A DNA stretch of 64,000 nucleotides from an uncultured Actinomycetes bacterium (GTDB lineage: Bacteria > Actinomycetota > Actinomycetes > Mycobacteriales > Nakamurellaceae). The notes under the pieces are model-generated. The model worked only from the letters and a program-made list of their open reading frames with translations, ran no database searches and had not been told where the DNA came from. A program made the position numbers and the translations under genes. The DNA lies in assembly GCA_937926105.1 (NCBI GenBank), contig CALANS010000210.1:196951-260950 (forward strand). The letters run 5' to 3'. Numbering within the stretch: the first letter of the stretch is position 1; each line of letters starts with the position of its first letter. Of the stretch, positions 27,598 to 35,684 are shown piece by piece.

Positions 27598-28550
27598 GGC
27601 CGGTCCCGTTCGTCGTGCGCCGGGTGGATGCACCGCGACCATCGGTCGGGATCCACCTGCACCGCTGACGGCAGCGCGATATCGCACCGTGCTGAGTGGT
27701 ACGGACAGCGGGAGGCAAAACGGCAGCCCGTTGGCCACTCGCCGGCCGGCGGCGGGCTGCCGAATATCGGCGTGAGCGTGTCGCCCTCGGTCAGCGATGG
27801 GTGTGCATTGAGTAGCGCTGCGGTGTACGGATGGTCGGGCGCATCGAGAATCGCTGCAGTCGGTCCGCTTTCGACCGTCATCCCCGCGTACATGATGGCC
27901 AGCCGGGTGGTGACCTCGGAGACGACGGCCAGATCGTGTGTGACGAATACTAGGGTCATGCCCAGGTCGGCGCGCAACCCCGTGAGCAGCCGCAGGATTT
28001 CGCGCTGGACGGTCACGTCGAGCGCGGTGGTCGGCTCATCGGCGACGAGGAGCGACGGACGGCCCGCGATGGCAAGCGCGATCATGACGCGCTGCCGCAT
28101 GCCGCCGGAAAGCTCGTGTGGATATGCCCGCAGCACCTCGGCGACGCGCGGCATCTGAACCTGCTCGAGGAGATCGGCTGCCCGGGAGCGGGTGTCGCCG
28201 TCCGGTGCCAAAGCACGCAGCGTCTCTTCGAGGTGCTCGCCGATGCGCATCAGGGGGTTCAAGCTGGACAGCGACTGCTGCGGGATGAACGCGACGCGGC
28301 TACCTCGCCACCGCCGCCACTCGCGCTCGGTGAAGTCGGTGAGGTCGTGACCGTCGAGGTCGATCGATCCGCGGGTGATCGCTCCGCCGATCGGGTTGAG
28401 CAGTCCGACCAGCGAGCGGCAGGTCAGCGATTTGCCGGATCCGGTCTCTCCGACGATGCCGAGGCACCCGCCGGACGGGACCTCGAAGTCGACATTCGAG
28501 ACCAGTTGGCGGCCGGCGATCGCGAGGGAGAGCTCGGTGACTTTCAGCAT
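27594..28550 (-). CDS. Oligopeptide/dipeptide-type ABC importer ATPase (OppD-like)
   Basis: First ATPase of the importer, 318 residues. Walker A is GETGSGKSL (about 34-42), Q-loop FIPQQSLSSLNP, signature LSGGMRQRVMIALAI, Walker B LLVADEPTTALD and switch His in VTHDLAVV. The C-terminal oligopeptide-transporter domain has the four-cysteine iron-sulfur-like pattern (C-x5-C-x6-C... in GCRFASRCPYHSARC and RCIHP) found in OppD/DppD. ATG 28550 shares a base with the stop of the permease gene (TGATG). It works with the two permeases and binding protein encoded upstream. Confidence 0.93.
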   Translation of the reverse strand: MLKVTELSLAIAGRQLVSNVDFEVPSGGCLGIVGETGSGKSLTCRSLVGLLNPIGGAITRGSIDLDGHDLTDFTEREWRRWRGSRVAFIPQQSLSSLNPLMRIGEHLEETLRALAPDGDTRSRAADLLEQVQMPRVAEVLRAYPHELSGGMRQRVMIALAIAGRPSLLVADEPTTALDVTVQREILRLLTGLRADLGMTLVFVTHDLAVVSEVTTRLAIMYAGMTVESGPTAAILDAPDHPYTAALLNAHPSLTEGDTLTPIFGSPPPAGEWPTGCRFASRCPYHSARCDIALPSAVQVDPDRWSRCIHPAHDERDRP

Positions 28551-29479
28551 CAGCGCGCCTTCCGCGTGCCGGACGCCCAGGTGGTGAAACCCTCGGCGGC
28601 GACGGCTAGCCCGATGCCGGTCATCGCCAGCAGCAGCCCGGGGGCGAGCGCGACCCACCAGGCGTCCGCGAGGTACACCCGACCCTCGTACATCATGTTG
28701 CCCCATTCGGGAGCGGGCGGCTCCACGCCGGCGCCGAGGAACGGTAGCGACGAGATGACGACGATGATGCGGATCGCGTCGGTGATCGCGTAGGCGACGC
28801 TCGGGCCGATCACGTTCGGCAGGACGTGTCGGAACACGACCCGCAGTCGCGAGTAGCCGAGCACCCGCGTGACCTGGATGTAATCGCCGTCGCGGATCGC
28901 GAGGGTCTGCGCGCGGGCGATTCGGGCGAAGACGGCCCAGTGAGTCACGAACACTGCGATGAGGATCGAGGGCACGCCCGCGGGGATCGGTCCGTAGCTG
29001 GTGGCTGCGCCGATCACCAAGACCAGCGCGAGGATGAGCACCACGCCGGGAAAGGCGATGACGGCGTCAACGATGCGCATGAGCAGCGAGTCCCAGAAAC
29101 TGCGTCGCGCCATCGCGGCCGATACGCCGAGGCCGGTGCCAATAGCAAGTGCGATGGCTGCGCCGGTGATCGCCAGCAAGATGTCGACCCGCCCGGCGAC
29201 GAAGGCACGGACGAAGACGTCCCGGCCCAAATCGTCGGTTCCGAATAGATGAGCGCCGCTCGGGTGCTCCAGCGGTGTTCCGACGAAATCGGAGGTGCTG
29301 TACGGCGAGAACATCGGCACGATGATGCATGCCGCGAGGATCGCGAGGACGAGGGCGGACCCGGCGATGGCGCTGCTGCGACCACGCGTGTGTCGTCGTG
29401 CCTGCCGCAGGCCCGACGGGCCGGGCTCGGCAGGTGGCGGTGTTGCGGGCATGGCGGCGTGCTCGATAGCCGACGTCAT
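28550..29479 (-). CDS. ABC importer permease (DppC/OppC-like)
   Basis: Second transmembrane subunit of the importer, 309 residues. A hydrophilic N-terminus of about 35 residues precedes the first helix (AIAGSALVLAILAACIIVPMF). The OppC_N-like segment HLFGTDDLGRDVFVR follows, then the core with DPP-type EAA loop YIQVTRVLGYSRLRVVFRHVLPNVIGP. The C-terminus has LPFLGAGVEPPAPEWGNMM, diagnostic for DppC/OppC. ATG 29479 overlaps the DppB-like stop by four bases (ATGA). A 659-residue frame running further upstream is an artefact that overlaps the DppB gene. Confidence 0.93.
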   Translation of the reverse strand: MTSAIEHAAMPATPPPAEPGPSGLRQARRHTRGRSSAIAGSALVLAILAACIIVPMFSPYSTSDFVGTPLEHPSGAHLFGTDDLGRDVFVRAFVAGRVDILLAITGAAIALAIGTGLGVSAAMARRSFWDSLLMRIVDAVIAFPGVVLILALVLVIGAATSYGPIPAGVPSILIAVFVTHWAVFARIARAQTLAIRDGDYIQVTRVLGYSRLRVVFRHVLPNVIGPSVAYAITDAIRIIVVISSLPFLGAGVEPPAPEWGNMMYEGRVYLADAWWVALAPGLLLAMTGIGLAVAAEGFTTWASGTRKAR

Positions 29480-30474
29480 TGCATGCTCCTGGTACGTGGA
29501 TCGACCGCACGGTAGAACACGTCTGCGACGAAGTTTCCGAGGACCGTGATGAGCGCAGTCACGATGACAATCCCCTGGATGACGGGGTAGTCCCGGGCGA
29601 AGACGGACGACAGCAGCAGCGCTCCGATTCCGGGAAGGCTGAAGACGGTCTCGACGACGACCGTGAACCCGATGAGGCCGCCGATGTTCAGGCCGACCAC
29701 GGTGATCAACGGCAGCAGCGAGTTCTTGGTGATGTGCGAGACGAGAACACGGTGGCGCGGGAGGCCGCGCGAGGTCGCGGCCTCGACGAAACTCTGCTGG
29801 GTCGTCTCCAGGACGCTTTCGCGGACAACGAGGATCAGCGTCGGTAGTAGGTGCGCGACCAGCGCGATGGTGGGAAGCCACAGGTACGCCCAGTCGCCGA
29901 GGAAGTCTCCCGCCCAACCGCCGGTGGGTGCCGCTCCGAGTTTGAGCGCGACCAGCAGGAGCAGGACCAGACCGACGACGAACGGCGGGATCGCCACCAG
30001 GATCACCGAGCCGATGCGGATTCCCAGGTCCAGCAGGTGCCGCCGAGTGCGTGCTGCGGCCAGCCCGATCGGGATGGCCAGCACCGTGGAGGCGACGATC
30101 GAGAGCAGGACGATCCACATCGTGACGCCGAGTGCCGGGAAGATCAACGTCGCCACCGACCGGCCCTGTTGGACGATCGACCCACCGAGGTCGCCGTGAA
30201 TCAGCCCGCCGAGGTACGCCCCGAGCTGGCCCAGCAGGGAATCGTTGAGGTGCAGCTGCTCTCGCAATGCGTGCAGCGACTGGGGGGTCGCCTGCACGCC
30301 GAGGATCGTCACCGCCGGATCGCCCGGTAGAAGATGCACCATCGCGAACGCGACGAGCACGATGATGACGACCGTCACGACGAGTTGCTGCGCCCGGCTC
30401 GCGAGCCACCGTGCGGTGGATCGCGAGCCGGGCTGCGCGCGGCGCTTCGGACGGGTCCGAAGGGTAGTCGCCAT
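29476..30474 (-). CDS. ABC importer permease (DppB/OppB-like)
   Basis: First transmembrane subunit, 332 residues. The N-terminal helix LVVTVVIIVLVAFAMVHLLPGDPAV is the DppB hallmark. A periplasmic segment with LNDSLLGQLGAYLGGLIHGDLGGSI follows, then the EAA loop FVEAATSRGLPRHRVLVSHITKNSLLPLITVVGLNIGGLI and the C-terminal VETVFSLPGIGALLLSSVFARDYPVIQG. The ATG at 30474 directly follows the stop codon of the binding-protein gene with no gap. Confidence 0.93.
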   Translation of the reverse strand: MATTLRTRPKRRAQPGSRSTARWLASRAQQLVVTVVIIVLVAFAMVHLLPGDPAVTILGVQATPQSLHALREQLHLNDSLLGQLGAYLGGLIHGDLGGSIVQQGRSVATLIFPALGVTMWIVLLSIVASTVLAIPIGLAAARTRRHLLDLGIRIGSVILVAIPPFVVGLVLLLLVALKLGAAPTGGWAGDFLGDWAYLWLPTIALVAHLLPTLILVVRESVLETTQQSFVEAATSRGLPRHRVLVSHITKNSLLPLITVVGLNIGGLIGFTVVVETVFSLPGIGALLLSSVFARDYPVIQGIVIVTALITVLGNFVADVFYRAVDPRTRSMQ

Positions 30475-32139
30475 CTACTTCGCTGCCGACTTGATGTCCA
30501 GGACGAAGCCGGGGGTGATCTCGAACCATGAGGCGACCTTCTTCGACACGCCGGCGAAGATCACGTAGTTGACGAGCGGAATATACGGCAGTTGATCCGC
30601 GAAGATCTTATCGATCTTCTTGATCGCGTCCGTGCGGGCTTGACCGCCGTTGCTGAGTACTTCCTTCACGGCCGCGTCCATCTCCGACGATGACCATCCG
30701 GAGAACAGGTTGTGGATTCCACCGGTCGACAGGCAGCAGAGGTTCAGGTAGTTGTCCGGGATGTCGAGGTTCGACGTCATCTTGTGGGCTTCCATCTGGA
30801 ACGTACCGGCCGACTCGTTCTGGCTCGCCGTGGTCGTGTCCACGCCGACGACGTTGACCGTGATGCCGATCTTCGCCAGGTTCTGCTTGATGACCAGGGC
30901 CGACGACTGGTCGATCGGCACGCCTTGCCGCACCATGATCTCGAGCGTGCATCCGTTCTGGCACTTGGTGCCCTGCAACAGCTGCTTGGCCTTGGCGATG
31001 TCAACCTTCATCGGGATGAGGTCCCCGGAGATGTCGTGCTCGGACATCGTCACCGGCCATATGCTGCCGACCGGGACAGTCTTACCGGCGAATGCGAGCT
31101 GGTTGATCTGCTCGCGATCGACCGCCAGGTTGATCGCCTTGCGCACATTAACCTCGGACAGCGGCCCGGTGCGATCGTTCATCCAGATCCACTGGTTGCC
31201 GTAGACCTTCGCGGCGACGGCATCGGTGGTCGGAGTGTCCGCCTGGTTCACGGCGGCGGCTGGCAGATCGAGAGCGACGTCGATGCTGCCGCTCTTGAGG
31301 TCGATGATGCGAGTCGCCGCGTCCGGCACGCGCTTGTAGATGAATGTCTTGATGGCCGGCTCAGGACCGTAGTAGTGGTCGTTGCGCTCTAGAGTGATCG
31401 ACTCACCGTTGGGCTGGTAGGACTTGACCGCGTATTCGCCCGCGGACACCGGGTTGAGGAAGAACTTCTCGGGGTCGTCGAGCGAGCCCTTCGGGAAGAT
31501 CGACATCTCTGGCTGCGACAGGATGTTGAGCAGCGACGGCTGGGGTGCGCTCAACGTCAGGGCGAAGGTCTGCGGATCGGTTGCCGAGACGGTCTTCCAC
31601 GCGGCGACCTCGCCGGCGCGGACATTTGCCTTGTCGGCCATGACATGCGTGTACGTGTCGACCACGTCGGCGGATGTGATGGGGGTGCCATTCGAGAACG
31701 TCACGTCGGAGCGAAGTTTAAACGTGTAGGTCAGGTTGTCCGAGCTTGTTGTCCACGATTCGGCAATCCCCGGCGACACCTTGCCAGCGCTGTCGGATTC
31801 CACGAGCTGCCCGCCGATGAGGCTGTCCATCCATACCGTCACGTTGTCCGTCGATCGGTACGGATCCAGCGTGGCGACGGCCTCCGTCCAGGCGACCGTA
31901 ATGGAGTCGGGCGCGCTGCCGGAGGAACCGCCCGTCGCGGAACCTGGCGAGGCCGGACTCGATGATGCAGACCCCGACTGTGAGTCGCTCGGCTGTTGTG
32001 ACGCTGCCGAGGACGCAGGCGACGGTGAGGACGAACCGGCGGAGCCGGATCCCGACGAGGAGCAACTGGCGACGAGCAGCACGAGTGCGGTGACGCCGCT
32101 GGCGAGCGCCAGTCGACGCGGTGACGCGGACCAGGACAT
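30475..32139 (-). CDS. Solute-binding lipoprotein, family 5 (peptide/nickel/opine type)
   Basis: Extracellular receptor of the importer, 554 residues, first gene of the long operon. The signal peptide ends in LLVASC (lipidated C26), followed by a Ser/Gly/Ala-rich tether to about residue 80. The SBP_bac_5 domain covers the rest, with IAESWTTSSDNLTYTFKLRSDVTFSNGTPITSADV, VRKAINLAVDREQIN and the C-terminal KIDKIFADQLPYIPLVNY. Family members bind peptides, but also sugars, opines and other solutes, so the ligand is best guessed from the enzymes encoded downstream. GGAGG lies eight bases before ATG 32139. Confidence 0.92.
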   Translation of the reverse strand: MSWSASPRRLALASGVTALVLLVASCSSSGSGSAGSSSPSPASSAASQQPSDSQSGSASSSPASPGSATGGSSGSAPDSITVAWTEAVATLDPYRSTDNVTVWMDSLIGGQLVESDSAGKVSPGIAESWTTSSDNLTYTFKLRSDVTFSNGTPITSADVVDTYTHVMADKANVRAGEVAAWKTVSATDPQTFALTLSAPQPSLLNILSQPEMSIFPKGSLDDPEKFFLNPVSAGEYAVKSYQPNGESITLERNDHYYGPEPAIKTFIYKRVPDAATRIIDLKSGSIDVALDLPAAAVNQADTPTTDAVAAKVYGNQWIWMNDRTGPLSEVNVRKAINLAVDREQINQLAFAGKTVPVGSIWPVTMSEHDISGDLIPMKVDIAKAKQLLQGTKCQNGCTLEIMVRQGVPIDQSSALVIKQNLAKIGITVNVVGVDTTTASQNESAGTFQMEAHKMTSNLDIPDNYLNLCCLSTGGIHNLFSGWSSSEMDAAVKEVLSNGGQARTDAIKKIDKIFADQLPYIPLVNYVIFAGVSKKVASWFEITPGFVLDIKSAAK

Positions 32140-32453
32140 GAGGTGGGCCTCCGGCGATGTGAGTCAACGGTCCCGACCGGGTGAACCGCATCTGCGCGGG
32201 TCCCGGCTCGGCGGGTCATCGGTGCATGCGAGTGAGTCGCCGATTCGTGGTCGACGGGCATTCGCCGTGGCGATCATTCGATATATCGAATGTATACTCC
32301 GATAATGAAAGATATGATGCGAGTGAACCTCGTGTCAAGACCTCATCGGTCGGGCCGGCCACGCGGGGCGATCGACGTGCTCTCCCCAGAGACGGGTCCG
32401 AGGGCAGCGGCGAGCGGCACCGGGTCGGCCGAGCTGCTACTAGTGAAGGGCGC
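32140..32453. other. Divergent promoter region of the catabolic operon
   Basis: 314 bases without a gene between the binding-protein gene (minus) and the FMN oxidase homologue (plus). The centre (about 32265-32325) is strongly A/T-rich and holds an 18-bp palindrome and a TATACT (32293-32298) usable as a plus-strand -10. On the minus strand, TTCATT followed 17-18 bases later by an ATATAT/TATATC element overlapping the palindrome is a possible promoter. I cannot fix either start site. Confidence 0.5.
32275..32292. promoter_or_regulatory. 18-bp perfect palindrome, likely operator
   Basis: CATTCGATATATCGAATG is identical to its reverse complement. It lies in the divergent promoter region that controls the nine-gene importer/catabolic operon and the FMN oxidase homologue. 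An IclR gene encoded in the operon is the natural candidate for binding here, but a GntR-type protein encoded elsewhere would also fit. Confidence 0.6.
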
Positions 32454-33623
32454 GTGAACGTGATCGAGTCCGAATCCGGCGACGTCCCGGACGCTCTGCC
32501 CGCCGCAAGCATTCCTGCCTTGCTGCGTGTGGCGAGACGCCGACTCTCGCAGGCACAGTGGGACTACATCGAACAGGGGGCTGGCGCCGAATCCACCGTG
32601 CAGCGCAACCGCAAGGCGTTCGATCGTTGGACGTTCACGCCCCGCCTGCTCGCCCCCGGGCCCGAGCCCGACCTGACGACAACGCTGGGCGACTGCACGC
32701 TGAGCATGCCGGTGATCTGCGCTCCGTTCGGCTTCGGCCGATTCATCCACCCGGACGGTCACGTCGGAGTCGCCCACGCTGCTGCGGCCGAGGGCACGCT
32801 GAGCATCGTCCCGGAGGCGACCTCGGTGTCGCTGGAGGAGATCGCCGCGGCGGGCGCTCGCCCCGGTTACCTCCAGGTGGGACTCGGCTTCGGCGAGGAA
32901 CGCGTTCTCGAGTACGTGCGGCGCGCGGCGGACGCGGGGTATGCCGGCATCGTGTTCACCCATATGCCAGTGGCTGCGTGGCGAGAGCGGCAGCGTGAGC
33001 ACCACCTCGACCTCGAGCCCTATGGCCGTGGCAATGACGCTGGATTCTCGAACGCGGCGAGGTCGGCGCCGCGCGATCGTCGCTGGGACTGGGAGCGACT
33101 CGCAGAGCTGGCGCCGCGCATGCCCCTACCGTGGATCGTCAAGGGGATTCAGCGCGCTGACCAAGCGCGCCGAGCGATCGAAGCGGGCGCCGCAGGGGTG
33201 TACGTGTCCAACTTCGGTGGGCGGAACCTCGACGGACTGCCACCGGCGCTGGACGCGCTGGCCGAGGTGTCCGCCGAAGTGGCGGGGCGGGTGCCGGTCG
33301 TGTTCGACGGTGGCGTCCGTCGTGGGTCGGACGTCGTCAAGGCAGTGGCACTGGGCGCCGACATCGTTGCGGTCGGGCGCCTTGCGGCCTTCGCGCTTGG
33401 CGCGGCCGGCGTGGCGGGAGTGCGCACCATGCTCGCGCTGTTGCGCGACGAAATCGTCGCCACGTGCTACGAACTCGGCGTGGGGCCGATCGGCGACCTT
33501 GGCGCGGAACATGTTCGGGAACTCAACGGCTACGCGTTCCCGCCGTTGGACAGCCGCAACCGCGAGATCTCGGAGCTGGACGAAACGTCGGTGCGTTCGG
33601 GCCCGGAGGGCAGCGGCGCGTAG
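32454..33623 (+). CDS. FMN-dependent alpha-hydroxy-acid oxidase homologue lacking the catalytic His
   Basis: TIM-barrel flavoprotein of the glycolate oxidase / lactate monooxygenase / L-lactate dehydrogenase family, 389 residues. FMN-binding parts are present: PVICAPFGFGRFIHPDGHVGVA, K230 in WIVKGIQ, VVFDGGVRRGSDVVKAVALGAD and VGR. The signature SNHGGRQLD reads V-S-N-F254-G-G-R257-N-L-D, so the active-site base histidine is Phe (codon TTC). Classic hydroxy-acid oxidation is therefore doubtful; another flavin reaction is possible. The start may be GTG 32454 or GTG 32460. The AAGGG at 32446 suits the second better. It is divergent from the operon and probably co-regulated. Confidence 0.82.
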   Translation: MNVIESESGDVPDALPAASIPALLRVARRRLSQAQWDYIEQGAGAESTVQRNRKAFDRWTFTPRLLAPGPEPDLTTTLGDCTLSMPVICAPFGFGRFIHPDGHVGVAHAAAAEGTLSIVPEATSVSLEEIAAAGARPGYLQVGLGFGEERVLEYVRRAADAGYAGIVFTHMPVAAWRERQREHHLDLEPYGRGNDAGFSNAARSAPRDRRWDWERLAELAPRMPLPWIVKGIQRADQARRAIEAGAAGVYVSNFGGRNLDGLPPALDALAEVSAEVAGRVPVVFDGGVRRGSDVVKAVALGADIVAVGRLAAFALGAAGVAGVRTMLALLRDEIVATCYELGVGPIGDLGAEHVRELNGYAFPPLDSRNREISELDETSVRSGPEGSGA

Positions 33624-33682
33624 TGCGGTGGTTGGGCGGGAGGGCGCGAATGGCACTGGCGGCGGCGGGGTTTCGATCGCCC

Positions 33683-33780
33683 CTACGTCACTACGTCATT
33701 ACGTCATTACGCCATTACGACCTCGCAGCCTCGCAGCCTCGCAGCCTCGCAGCCTTGCAGCCTCGCGGCCTCGCGCCGCG
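33683..33780. repeat. Two adjacent arrays of 8-bp tandem repeats
   Basis: From 33683 about four and a half copies of (C/T)TACGTCA are followed at once, from about 33720, by seven copies of CTCGCAGC with point changes (one CTTGCAGC, one CTCGCGGC). Both arrays have period eight. They lie between the FMN oxidase homologue and a convergent lipoprotein gene, outside any supported ORF. Confidence 0.8.
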
Positions 33781-33851
33781 AGGTTCGGCCCAGCACACCG
33801 GCGACGCGCAGCCGGGCTTGCACGATCATGCGGCGCGACGACCGACCGAGC

Positions 33852-34538
33852 TCACTGGCCGCCGCCATAGCCATAGCCGCCGGCACCACCGCTGCCGCCG
33901 GCTCCACCGCTGCTGCCGTAGCCGCTGCCGCCGTAGCCATACCCGCCAGAACGGCTGCTAGCGCTCGCAGAGGCCGCCTGCCCCGCTGGGCCGGACGCGG
34001 TGGCCACATGCCAGGTGAAGTGCGCGTCACCGAAGCTGTCCTTGGTCCCGTTGCCGCGCACCTGGCCGACTCCGCCGTCGAGCGCGAAGGTGTACAACGG
34101 CTTGCCGTTCAGCGCGACCTGGGTGGTGCCGTCCGGGCGCGTGATGGTCGTCAGATCCGACATGATTGAGGCCGGTCCGCTCGGCTGTTGTCCGGCCGGA
34201 ACGGTGAGCGGCATCCAGATCGCCACGCAACCGCTGCCGCACAGCACCTTTCCACCGGATTCCTGGTCGCTGACGTACAGCGTGTGGCCCTGTGGATCGG
34301 CCAGTACGCCCGTGATGCCTGCCGTATTGCGCATGGTGATGGTCGGCCCCGCGGCCGATGAACTGGGCTGGCCGGGGGTGGCGGTGCCGGCAGCGCCGGC
34401 GCTGGTGCCCGCGGCGTCGGTGCCGTAACCCGCGGAGCCGCAGGCAGCGAGCACGGTGAGCAAGGCTCCCGCTCCGACCGCTCGAAGCAGGCCGGACCGG
34501 CTGGAAGATCCGGTGGTATTCGCATGACTGGCATTCAT
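33852..34538 (-). CDS. COG4315-type repeat lipoprotein with glycine-rich tail
   Basis: Secreted lipid-anchored protein of 228 residues. The signal peptide ends in LAAC (lipidated C33). The core (about 65-185) holds the 'secreted repeat of unknown function': two related units with LADPQGHTLYVSD...CGSGCVAIWMPL and LNGKPLYTFALD...GNGTKDSFGDAHFTWHV. The conserved Cys pair and Trp are typical. The last 45 residues are almost only Gly, Ser and Tyr (GYGYGG repeats), an unusual low-complexity tail. GAGGAGG precedes ATG 34538. Function is unknown; some relatives sit near redox or copper genes. Confidence 0.85.
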   Translation of the reverse strand: MNASHANTTGSSSRSGLLRAVGAGALLTVLAACGSAGYGTDAAGTSAGAAGTATPGQPSSSAAGPTITMRNTAGITGVLADPQGHTLYVSDQESGGKVLCGSGCVAIWMPLTVPAGQQPSGPASIMSDLTTITRPDGTTQVALNGKPLYTFALDGGVGQVRGNGTKDSFGDAHFTWHVATASGPAGQAASASASSRSGGYGYGGSGYGSSGGAGGSGGAGGYGYGGGQ

Positions 34539-34823
34539 GGTGTCCTCCTCGCTATCGCTCGGGTGGTCGATGCGGGCAGTGGTCGGCCGCAGACACGCCT
34601 GGCCCAGGAAGCGACCGTCGACGTCCCGGCTGACGATGGGGCGTCAGCAGGCTGTCTGTTGGGCCATGGGGCCATCCGGTAGCGGTGCAATGCCCGCACC
34701 TGGAACGACGACCGCGCCGCCCGGCAGGTTCACCGGATGCGCATCACGCGAGGAATCGGGTGGACTCCGGTGGTGCGCCGCCGCTGCTCGCCGCCCGGGA
34801 TCTGGGTGTCCAGCGCCGAGTTG

Positions 34824-35684
34824 TTACAGCCGTCCCGCGTCAATGATCCGGCGCAGGAACCGCTGCGTGCGCGGGTCGGTGGGCTGGGTGAGCACCTGTT
34901 CCGGCGGGCCGGCCTCGGCGATTTCTCCGCCCTCGAGGAACACCACCTGGTCGGCCACCTGGCGGGCGAAGCCCATCTCGTGCGTGGCCACCAGCATTGT
35001 CATGCCGTCGTCCTTGAGCTCCGTCAACAGAGCCAGCACCTCACCGACCAGCTCCGGATCCAGCGCGCTGGTGACCTCGTCGAACAGCATCAGCACCGGC
35101 TTGTTGACCAGCGCCCGGGCGATCGCCACCCGCTGCTGCTGGCCGCCGGACAGCTCGTCGGGCTTGGCCCTGGCCCGGTGCGCAAGCCCGACGCGGTCCA
35201 GCATCGCCAGCGCGTCCGACTCCGCCGCGCGGCGTCCGATGCCGTGCACCCGCCGGGGCGCCAGCGTGATGTTGTCCAGCACGCTCATGTGCGGGAACAG
35301 GTTGAACGACTGGAACACGATGCCAACCTGGGATCGGATGGCATCGTCGTCCACCCGAGGGTCGGTGATGTCCTTGCCCTGCAACCAGATCCGGCCGTCG
35401 TCGACGACCTCCAGCAGGTTGATGCAGCGCAGCAGGGTGGACTTGCCCGAGCCGGAGGCACCGATCAGCACCACGCACTGGTGCGCCGGCACGTCGAGCG
35501 ACACCTCGCGCAGCACCACGGCCGGGCCGTAGGCCTTGCGCAGGCTCTCGATCCGCAGCAGCGGCGGCTCGGTCCCGGCGGGGCCGGTCTGCGCGCGTCC
35601 TCGCAACGGTTCCGTCGTCGTGGCAACGGTTGGAACCGTTGCTGGGATGATGGAATCGTTGCTAGAACGGGGATCGTGGCTCAC
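34824..35684 (-). CDS. Polar amino-acid ABC importer ATPase (GlnQ type)
   Basis: Cytoplasmic ATPase of the amino-acid importer encoded with the two genes upstream, 286 residues. Walker A GASGSGKST (about 74-82), Q-loop VFQSFNLFPHMSV, signature LSGGQQQRVAIARAL, Walker B LMLFDEVTSALDPELV and switch His in ATHEMGFAR are the GlnQ/HisP pattern. Val replaces the usual Pro after the Walker B Glu, a common variant. About 40 extra residues at the N-terminus come from a stretch of short inverted repeats. The GTG start at 35684 overlaps the permease stop (GTGA). Confidence 0.92.
   Translation of the reverse strand: MSHDPRSSNDSIIPATVPTVATTTEPLRGRAQTGPAGTEPPLLRIESLRKAYGPAVVLREVSLDVPAHQCVVLIGASGSGKSTLLRCINLLEVVDDGRIWLQGKDITDPRVDDDAIRSQVGIVFQSFNLFPHMSVLDNITLAPRRVHGIGRRAAESDALAMLDRVGLAHRARAKPDELSGGQQQRVAIARALVNKPVLMLFDEVTSALDPELVGEVLALLTELKDDGMTMLVATHEMGFARQVADQVVFLEGGEIAEAGPPEQVLTQPTDPRTQRFLRRIIDAGRL
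35603..35662. repeat. Clustered GCAACGGTT palindromes at the 5' end of the GlnQ-type gene
   Basis: GCAACGGTTGGAACCGTTGC (35623-35642) has perfect nine-base arms around GG. A further GCAACGGTT stands at 35603-35611 and a degenerate AATCGTTGC at 35654-35662. All are inside the low-complexity N-terminal coding region (ATVPTVATTT). Confidence 0.7.

Noticed and set aside
29480..30529. N-terminal extension of the DppC-like ORF to 659 residues
   Set aside because: It overlaps the DppB gene in another frame and lacks membrane helices; the ATGA overlap at 29479 is the start.
33683..33780. CRISPR-like array
   Set aside because: Units are 8 bp with no spacers and no cas genes are nearby; these are simple tandem repeats.
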